Below are positions 7,223 through 12,418 of a stretch of 12,418 nt of DNA, in pieces. The translations under genes were made by a program, and so were the position numbers. Positions within the stretch are counted from its first letter, which is position 1; every line of letters starts with the position of its first letter. Source of the DNA: an uncultured Bacteroidales bacterium (GTDB taxonomy: Bacteria; Bacteroidota; Bacteroidia; Bacteroidales; UBA932); the NCBI GenBank assembly GCA_904501835.1, contig CAJGBW010000045.1, forward strand, positions 1 through 12,418, in the 5' to 3' direction. The notes under the pieces were generated by a model. That model made no database searches and was not told the DNA's origin. It saw only the letters and a list, made by a program, of their open reading frames with translations.

Positions 7223-8401
7223 TTAAAACGTAAGATCTCTTACCTTCTTTTCGTCAATATCGAAACACTGGACACGAATCTTGCCATCTTGGGTGATTTC
7301 ACATTCCAGTCTTTCCAGATTGCTATTGGAGAGAATGGGGAAATCATTGCCGCAACTGCCTTTCTCGCGCACGAAGAATTTATGGTGGTGGCCGCTGAGC
7401 ATCAGATCAACCCCGGCTTCGTTCAGCACGGGGACAAAATGTTCGTTTGCCCAAAGCTGACCGTACCAACTGTTCGGGTCGGCGATGGCCGGAATATGCA
7501 TCAGGCAAATTTTCACGGGAGCATCTGCCACCAAAGGGTCCTGAACGGCTTTTTTCAACCATTCCAACTGTTGTTTGCGATACTCGTCAAAACGAGCATA
7601 ATCCGAATATTCCACACTATGGTCGGGCTTGTCTTCGGCAGCATTCAACACGATAAAGGCAGCGGGCCCTTGACGGAAGGTGTAATAAAACTCCCCTGTC
7701 GGCGTGGGATAGGCCTCGGGCAAACGGTAAAATTCATGACCGCGGCTCTCGTGGTTACCGATGACAAACACACTAGGAATGGCGCAGGCCAAATTTTTAA
7801 TCGGTCCGAAGGTATAGTGCATATTGGTATCAAGACGGGCTGTGTAGCTCACAATGTCACCATTCAAAACCACAAAGTCTCTACTATCACCGGACACAGA
7901 CTCCATCAGGCTCTTGTACTGCTCGAAACGCTGATGTTGGTCATTTACCATAGAAAAACGGCATTTTTCCGCCTTATAATCATAGGTTTTGACCGTAAAG
8001 ATTCTCTTCTTGGAACCGGCGTTGTTCTCTTTGCCATACACGATGCGATAGGGATCGGAATCATCGATAAGATTACGGCCGATGACACGATAACGATAGC
8101 GTTTGCCCGACTCGAGTCCGGTCACGGTCACACGGTGCATTTTGCTGCACACACGGCGTCCCATTACCGTATCGTAAAAACGGGTGCGCTCCTTGGCTTC
8201 GTACGCACTGCCATCATCGGGCGCGACTTCCACAAAAGCCATGCTTTCCTCGGGGCTGCACCAAACGACCGTAAAGGAGGTTTCCGTCACATTTTGAACC
8301 CAAGGACCATATTTAATCGAAAAACGAGGATAGGCATCTTGCGCCTGAAGAAAGTTCATATTCGCCAAAACGACGAACAGTAACAAAAAAAGTCTTTTCA
8401 T
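7223..8401 (-). CDS. Secreted calcineurin-like metallophosphoesterase with PAP-type N-domain
   Basis: The 392-residue protein has a Sec signal peptide (residues 1-20, MKRLFLLLFVVLANMNFLQA) without a lipobox, so it is probably periplasmic or secreted. Residues about 26-138 form a fibronectin-III-like domain as in purple acid phosphatases (YGPWVQNVTETSFTVVW, then YRYRVIG). Residues about 147-345 are the metallophosphatase core: NDQH (Asp154, His156), LNGDIV (Asp182), VIGNHES (Asn216, His217), LMHIP (His302) and SGHHHKF (His338, His340), a full bimetal set. The substrate is unknown; such enzymes cleave phosphomonoesters, phosphodiesters or nucleotides. It is the first gene of the leftward run, 12 nt before mtnN, with its own promoter region upstream. 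The pairing with MtnN invites a nucleotide-related role, but nothing in the sequence proves this. Confidence 0.87.
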   Translation of the reverse strand: MKRLFLLLFVVLANMNFLQAQDAYPRFSIKYGPWVQNVTETSFTVVWCSPEESMAFVEVAPDDGSAYEAKERTRFYDTVMGRRVCSKMHRVTVTGLESGKRYRYRVIGRNLIDDSDPYRIVYGKENNAGSKKRIFTVKTYDYKAEKCRFSMVNDQHQRFEQYKSLMESVSGDSRDFVVLNGDIVSYTARLDTNMHYTFGPIKNLACAIPSVFVIGNHESRGHEFYRLPEAYPTPTGEFYYTFRQGPAAFIVLNAAEDKPDHSVEYSDYARFDEYRKQQLEWLKKAVQDPLVADAPVKICLMHIPAIADPNSWYGQLWANEHFVPVLNEAGVDLMLSGHHHKFFVREKGSCGNDFPILSNSNLERLECEITQDGKIRVQCFDIDEKKVRDLTF

Positions 8402-8425
8402 TTTCTATTGGTTATTTGTAAATCG

Positions 8426-8448
8426 TGTACGGATTCTTCATTCGTACA
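8426..8448. promoter_or_regulatory. Inverted repeat in the divergent promoter region (operator or 5' hairpin)
   Basis: TGTACGGAT and ATTCGTACA are arms of nine bases separated by TTCTT; eight of nine positions pair and the ninth is a G/T. Hand reading places the predicted start of the leftward transcript near 8448, so the repeat covers roughly its first 23 bases. It could be an operator for a dimeric repressor of the phosphoesterase-mtnN-luxS genes, or a hairpin at the 5' end of their mRNA. It lies about 60-80 bases upstream of the ddh start of transcription, so it could also act on ddh. No regulator gene is nearby to assign it. Confidence 0.5.
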
Positions 8449-8454
8449 TCCTGA

Positions 8455-8462
8455 CAAATTTA
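8455..8462 (-). promoter_or_regulatory. -7 promoter element for the leftward run
   Basis: The minus strand reads TAAATTTG, a full match to the Bacteroidota TAnnTTTG consensus. Transcription would start near 8448, about 47 nt before the phosphoesterase ATG. No clear TTTG -33 element occurs 19-23 nt upstream, so it may need an activator or be moderate in strength. Confidence 0.5.
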
Positions 8463-8468
8463 CATTTT

Positions 8469-8502
8469 TTTGTGGATTATCATTCTATATTTTTTATTTT
8501 TG
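8469..8502 (+). promoter_or_regulatory. Promoter for ddh (-33 TTTG, -7 TATTTTTG)
   Basis: TTTG at 8469-8472 and TATTTTTG at 8495-8502 match the Bacteroidota -33/-7 pair with a 22-nt spacer, followed by GCA as is common in this group. The transcript would begin about 8508-8510, leaving a leader of only some 11-13 nt before the ddh ATG and no Shine-Dalgarno sequence. The region is T-rich, so a chance match is possible. Confidence 0.55.
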
Positions 8503-8520
8503 CAGTAAATTATTGGAATT

Positions 8521-9420
8521 ATGGAAAAAATTAAAGTCGCCATCGTAGGATATGGCAATGTGGGACGTTTTGCTTTGGAAGCCCTGGAAGCATGTGAGGA
8601 TATGGTTTGCGTCGGTATTGTACGCAGAAATGCCAGCGCAGCGGGCTGTCCCGAACTTCAAGGATATAAAGTCGTTTCTGATATCCAGGAACTCGGCAAG
8701 GTGGATGTTGCCATTTTGGCTACGCCCTCACGCAGCGTGGAAGAAAACGCGTTGAAATATTTATCAATGGGAATCAGCACGGTGGACAGTTTCGACATCC
8801 ACAGCAGCATCGTGGATTTGCGCAACACGCTCGCTCCTGTTGCAACGGCCAACGGCGCCGTGAGCGTGATTTCTGCGGGTTGGGACCCGGGTAGCGACTC
8901 GGTGGTCCGTGCCTTGATGGAAGGTTTGGCTCCCAAGGGCATTACCTATACCAATTTCGGCCCCGGCCGCTCGATGGGCCATTCTGTAGCCGCCAAAGCC
9001 ATTGACGGGGTGAAAGAAGCCTTGAGCATGACCATTCCGGTCGGCACAGGCATTCACAGAAGAATGGTCTATGTAGAATTGGAAGAGGGCGCGGACTTTG
9101 CAACGGTGGAAGCTGCCATCAAAGCGGACGCCTATTTCTCTCACGATGAGACCCATGTGATTGCCGTGGATAATGTCGATGCATTGAACGATGTAGGACA
9201 CGGCGTCAATATGGTGCGAAAAGGCGTTTCAGGAAAATCGCACAACCAGCTTTTTGATTTCAATATGAAAATCAACAACCCTGCGCTGACCGGACAGGTA
9301 CTCGTTTTGTGTGCCCGTGCCGCCACGCGCCAACGCCCGGGTTGCTATACCATGATTGAAATTCCCGTCATCGACCTTCTCGCCGGAAGCCGCGATGAAC
9401 TGATTAAGAAACTCGTATAA
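8521..9420 (+). CDS. ddh: Meso-diaminopimelate D-dehydrogenase
   Basis: NADPH-dependent enzyme that makes meso-diaminopimelate from tetrahydrodipicolinate and ammonia in one step, supplying peptidoglycan and lysine. The 299-residue protein begins with a Rossmann fold, VAIVGYGNVGR (residues 6-16). Arg35-Arg36 after the second strand (GIVRRNA) fit NADP(H) preference. The Ddh-specific blocks follow: TVDSFDIH (87-94), SAGWDPGSDS (118-127), FGPGRSMGHS (146-155) and GHGVNM (226-231), with NNPALTGQ in the C-terminal part. It is shorter than Corynebacterium Ddh (320) and matches the compact form seen in Bacteroidota and some Firmicutes. It is transcribed away from the mtnN/luxS run and is followed after 23 nt by the lipoprotein gene. 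Dihydrodipicolinate-family reductase paralogues are less likely given the specific motifs. Confidence 0.93.
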   Translation: MEKIKVAIVGYGNVGRFALEALEACEDMVCVGIVRRNASAAGCPELQGYKVVSDIQELGKVDVAILATPSRSVEENALKYLSMGISTVDSFDIHSSIVDLRNTLAPVATANGAVSVISAGWDPGSDSVVRALMEGLAPKGITYTNFGPGRSMGHSVAAKAIDGVKEALSMTIPVGTGIHRRMVYVELEEGADFATVEAAIKADAYFSHDETHVIAVDNVDALNDVGHGVNMVRKGVSGKSHNQLFDFNMKINNPALTGQVLVLCARAATRQRPGCYTMIEIPVIDLLAGSRDELIKKLV

Positions 9421-9443
9421 AACTTACTGATTCATAAGACATT

Positions 9444-11462
9444 ATGAAAAAATCCATTCTGTTTCTTTGCTTTGCGTTTACTTTGTTTGCCGCTTGCCAA
9501 AAAGCGGAACAAACACCGGATGACACAGCGAACACGAATACGCCCAATACAGAAAAACCAGATACGGATAAACCTGACAATACGCCCAAAGTCATCAATT
9601 TGAGCGAAAATGGTTGCGCCAACACCTATATTGTCAATGCCGCCGCCACCGAATACTGCTTCAACGCAAAACTAAAAGGCAATGGTATCGCGCGTACGTT
9701 CACTTGGACAGCAGATGGAGAAAACATCACTCAGGGATATTCTGACGCAGAAATCAGGATTAACCCTGCTAACGCCAAACTTTTGTGGCATTGTGCGCCG
9801 AAAGGTTCCAACGGCTGGGTAACGGCCTCCCCTGTCGAAATCAGTTCGGTAAAATACAATGCCGAAGAGGGTACGATTTCCTTTAAGACACCGGATACTT
9901 TCATCAATGGAAACGCGATTATCGCAGCTTACGACGCGTCCGGAAACATCCTTTGGAGCTGGACCATTTGGGCGCTGAAAGATTATGATATCAACGCCAA
10001 GACCATTACGGTCGGCCGTCACAGCCTTATGGACCGCAATTTGGGCGCCATCGCAGGCGTGGAAAGCAAAGACGTCAGCGATTACAGAGTGGCAGCGCAG
10101 GCGGTAGGAAATTATTACCAATGGGGACGCAAAGACCCCTTCCCGGCTATCACCCAGCACGACAGAATGGTCGGTCAGCCTTGGGGACTCCCCGCTTACA
10201 CGCCGATTCCCGAATTGCAGGAGACGGTTTCGGATTATGTCAATGTCATTTTGGACGAATCCACATATCTGGCGACCGCATTGGGCAAAACCACCTACAC
10301 GGTGGAAGAAGCCATTGCAGAAGCCACAAAATACCCCTATAGATTTTTGTATAACAGCACAGATAAATCGGTTTCACCCCACCACTGGACGATTGGAAAC
10401 CTGGCGGGAAAAACACCCAAAGACTTATCGGAATGGCGATATTTGTGGGGCTCCGTGGATGGAATCACCAGTGTAAAAACCATTTATGACCCCTGCCCTC
10501 CCGGTTGGAAAGTTCCGACCGCCGATGTCTGGATGGAAGTGATGGAAGGCGTGGTGATTTCAAGTGGGAAAAATGGTATTTATTCTTCCCGTTACGGACT
10601 CTATTTCCCGCTGGCAGGACAAAAGAAAGCCAGCAACTCACAATTCGGAGGTGCCTACGCCGTCTATCTCGCTTCTGCCACTGCAACCAGTTTGTGGTAC
10701 CCCACACGCGGTGATATGGTATCCAACAGCGCCAAAGATGTCTTGAAACCGACCTCTTACGGAGAGAAAGTCAGTCACTATGATGCCTACGGAAGCCAGG
10801 GCACTCAAATGCGTTGCGTCAAGGAGACAGTAGGCTCAAAATCGCAGACTCCCTACACGGGCAGCAAGAGTTACAATGCCATTTTGATGGGCGACTCCAT
10901 CACCGAACAATGGCCCATCCGCGGACGCAAGGAATTCTTCTCCAGCAACAATTATCTCTGCAAAGGTATCAGCGGACAGACCACCATGGATATGATGGCA
11001 CGCTTTACCCGCGACGTACTTGACAACAAGCCGAAAGTGGTAGTCATTACGGCCGGCACCAATGATTTGGCCGCCAACGATGGCATCCACGTAACCAGCG
11101 AGGATATTTTGAACAATGTACGCCTGATGGCACAGGTTGCAGAAGATTATGGTGCGAAAGTCATCATCGGCTCTGTCTGTCCGTCAAGAGATTTCTGGTG
11201 GAAAACCGAAGATCAGTATAAAGGTGATATCATCGCCAACCGCATCGTTAACCACAATAAAAAGTTGAAAGCGTGGGCACAGAGCAAAGGATATCCCTAT
11301 GCGGATTACCACAGCGCGCTCAAAGACAGCCAAAACAACTTGAAAGATGCGTATTGCTGGGATAGAGGCACTGCAGGACTAGACCACGTACACCCCAATG
11401 CAGCGGGCTACACCGTTATGGAAGGCGTACTCAAACCCCTCATTGACGCCGCTCTAAAATAG
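9444..11462 (+). CDS. Surface lipoprotein: FISUMP-type region fused to SGNH/GDSL esterase
   Basis: A 672-residue lipoprotein. The signal peptide ends in lipobox LFAAC (Cys18), followed by QKAEQTPDD, which resembles the Bacteroidota surface-export signal, then a Thr/Pro/Asp-rich linker to residue 49. Residues about 50-180 are a beta domain (NLSENGCANTYIV, GNAIIAAYDASGNILWSW) that usually precedes FISUMP regions in Bacteroidota. Residues about 190-461 hold the FISUMP-type landmarks MDRNLGA (196-202), YYQWGRKDPFP (224-234), DPCPPGWKVP (349-358) and RCVK (457-460). Residues 478-672 are an SGNH hydrolase: MGDSITEQW with Ser485, KGISGQTT (507-514), TAGTND with Asn540, and DHVHPN with Asp647 and His650. 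All catalytic blocks are intact, so it probably removes acyl or acetyl groups, perhaps from glycans. The substrate is not known. It lies 23 nt after ddh and may share its promoter. Confidence 0.85.
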   Translation: MKKSILFLCFAFTLFAACQKAEQTPDDTANTNTPNTEKPDTDKPDNTPKVINLSENGCANTYIVNAAATEYCFNAKLKGNGIARTFTWTADGENITQGYSDAEIRINPANAKLLWHCAPKGSNGWVTASPVEISSVKYNAEEGTISFKTPDTFINGNAIIAAYDASGNILWSWTIWALKDYDINAKTITVGRHSLMDRNLGAIAGVESKDVSDYRVAAQAVGNYYQWGRKDPFPAITQHDRMVGQPWGLPAYTPIPELQETVSDYVNVILDESTYLATALGKTTYTVEEAIAEATKYPYRFLYNSTDKSVSPHHWTIGNLAGKTPKDLSEWRYLWGSVDGITSVKTIYDPCPPGWKVPTADVWMEVMEGVVISSGKNGIYSSRYGLYFPLAGQKKASNSQFGGAYAVYLASATATSLWYPTRGDMVSNSAKDVLKPTSYGEKVSHYDAYGSQGTQMRCVKETVGSKSQTPYTGSKSYNAILMGDSITEQWPIRGRKEFFSSNNYLCKGISGQTTMDMMARFTRDVLDNKPKVVVITAGTNDLAANDGIHVTSEDILNNVRLMAQVAEDYGAKVIIGSVCPSRDFWWKTEDQYKGDIIANRIVNHNKKLKAWAQSKGYPYADYHSALKDSQNNLKDAYCWDRGTAGLDHVHPNAAGYTVMEGVLKPLIDAALK

Positions 11463-11487
11463 AGTTTCCCCATTGGATTGCGAACTA

Positions 11488-12390
11488 TTATTGAATCAAA
11501 CTCTGCTTCAAATGTTCAACACTTTGTTGATGTTTCTGTGGGTTTGTTTCTTTCAACCGTTCGATATTTTGCAACTTCCATTTAACTGCCGGATAATTAC
11601 TTAAATCCCCAGCACAACATTTGCTCCAATCAGGAGTTCCCTCTTCAAATGAGATTATAAAATCCTTGTCTGTTTCTGTTAATGCAGCATTGACTTGGGT
11701 TACCAGATTTATTCTCGCGTCTTCGTAGTCAGTATAACTGAATTCTATATCAGACATTCCCTTAAATTGATTCTCTAAAGCATGTGTTTGGTCAATGCGA
11801 TTGGGGTGCAAAGATTCTATAATGGGTTTGTCGCTACCGAGCAAACATAGCATAAAACCATCTTTTACTTCATCGAAAGATGATATTTCCATATACTTGC
11901 AATCAAACAAATCTCGTGGATGCTGGCGACTCAATGCTGCTGTTATCTTACCACCATATAATTGTGAATAAGAAACCGTTCGAGCCTTACATGCCATACT
12001 GAATTCTTGCTGAGCCCTTTCACAAAGCATTTTATCCTCTGTATCTCCAATAACACCTCTCTTCGTGCCATTTACCTCAATCTTAACGGTTGCTCCGTTG
12101 AGTGTACATTGAAGTTTCATAGCATCATACTTCGGAACGACTTTAATGCCAGGAACAGACTTCTCTATATTAGCTTTAAGAGTTTTTAGATGTTCGTTAA
12201 TGGTTTTCAAACTCTATTCTATTTCCTGTATTGGAATGTAGGTCAAGTCAATATCCACAGAGTAACGAGGCATATTCTTATGAAACAGATTGATGGCTGT
12301 TCCTCCGTGAACTGCAAAATCTTTGATACGATAAACTGACGGCATAATGCGTATCAAAAGGGCTACTTGTTTTTTGTATATATCATTCAT
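11488..12390 (-). pseudogene. AbiEii-type nucleotidyltransferase toxin, split by an in-frame amber stop
   Basis: Reading the minus strand from the ATG at 12390 gives 58 residues ending in a TAG at 12214-12216, then the same frame continues for 241 more codons to a TAA at 11488. The upstream part carries the catalytic start of the AbiEii/DUF1814 fold: FAVHGGTAINLF (25-36) and SVDIDLTY (44-51, DxD). The downstream part (from TTG 12210, 240 residues) has the third acidic strand VKIEVNGTKRG, and LYGGKITAAL followed by RQHPRDLFD, the later family motifs. Read through, the protein would be 300 residues, the normal family size, so one substitution explains the break. The downstream piece alone lacks the GG and DxD motifs and cannot be active. 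Family members are type IV toxins that act on RNA, tRNA or nucleotides. Local GC is lower than in the flanking core genes. Suppression or a sequencing error cannot be excluded. Confidence 0.85.
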
Positions 12391-12418
12391 ATTCGTTCAA
12401 CTCTTTAGGTATTGTTAT
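12383..12418 (-). CDS. C-terminal end of an upstream gene, probably the AbiEi-type antitoxin (partial)
   Basis: An open frame enters from the right edge and reads ITIPKELNEYE before a TGA at 12383-12385. It overlaps the toxin ATG by eight bases (ATGAATGA). Such overlaps are common between the antitoxin AbiEi and the toxin AbiEii, with the antitoxin gene first. Only eleven codons are visible, so identity rests on context, and a chance open frame is possible. Confidence 0.35.
   Translation of the reverse strand: MTIPKELNEYE

Noticed and set aside
7289..8383. A 364-codon open frame on the plus strand opposite the phosphoesterase gene
   Set aside because: It is fully antisense to a gene with a signal peptide and a complete metal-ligand set. 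The translation is low-complexity, His/Ile-rich and shows no motif. It is a codon-bias shadow.
4356..9420. LysE exporter and ddh as a dedicated lysine make-and-export system
   Set aside because: They are about 3.6 kb apart and on opposite strands, and the LysE-family substrate cannot be read from the sequence. The link is too weak for a finding.
11461..11504. Inverted repeat AGAGTTT / AAACTCT between the convergent SGNH and toxin genes, considered as a bidirectional terminator
   Set aside because: Only seven base pairs around a 30-base loop, with one arm inside the toxin coding sequence and no T-tract. It is too weak to call.
11488..12210. The 240-residue TTG-start frame as a complete stand-alone protein
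   Set aside because: It lacks the GG and DxD motifs of the AbiEii fold, which are present in the same frame just upstream of one amber codon. A broken gene explains it better.

Overview
The window looks like part of a Bacteroidales-type (Bacteroidota) chromosome. The evidence is the FISUMP-type surface lipoprotein with a Bacteroidota-like export signal after its lipobox cysteine, promoters of the TAnnTTTG type with almost no Shine-Dalgarno sequences, a meso-diaminopimelate dehydrogenase, and a PotA with a long C-terminal extension. I cannot name the genus from sequence alone. Coding is dense and there is no gene-free stretch over 300 bases. I saw no tRNA, rRNA, CRISPR array or insertion sequence.

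Positions 1-8401 hold ten genes on the minus strand, transcribed right to left. In transcription order they are: a secreted metallophosphoesterase, mtnN (MTA/SAH nucleosidase), luxS, a BcerS/YghO-like GNAT protein, a LysE-family exporter, an outer-membrane beta-barrel (porin-like) protein, potA, potB, potC and the first 41 codons of potD, which is cut by the left edge. Gaps are 12-36 nt and several junctions overlap (TAATG, ATGA), so these genes are probably co-transcribed, perhaps as two units. A good promoter-like -7 element lies in the 36-nt gap before the GNAT gene. MtnN and LuxS recycle the adenosine-containing by-products of SAM use, including the methylthioadenosine released by spermidine synthesis. 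The Pot proteins import polyamines. The run therefore plausibly joins SAM/polyamine by-product recycling, amino-acid export and polyamine uptake, with a possible outer-membrane entry channel.

Positions 8402-8520 form a divergent control region. It has -7 elements facing both ways and a near-perfect 9-bp-arm inverted repeat at the predicted start of the leftward transcript. To the right on the plus strand are ddh (lysine/diaminopimelate metabolism) and a 672-residue lipoprotein that joins a FISUMP-type region to a C-terminal SGNH/GDSL esterase with all its catalytic blocks.

Positions 11488-12418 (minus strand) look like a lower-GC accessory segment: an AbiEii-type nucleotidyltransferase toxin gene split by one in-frame amber codon, preceded by the last codons of an overlapping upstream gene that is probably its antitoxin partner. 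The 240-residue downstream piece lacks the GG and DxD catalytic motifs. These are present in the same frame just upstream of the stop, so I annotate the whole as one broken gene.
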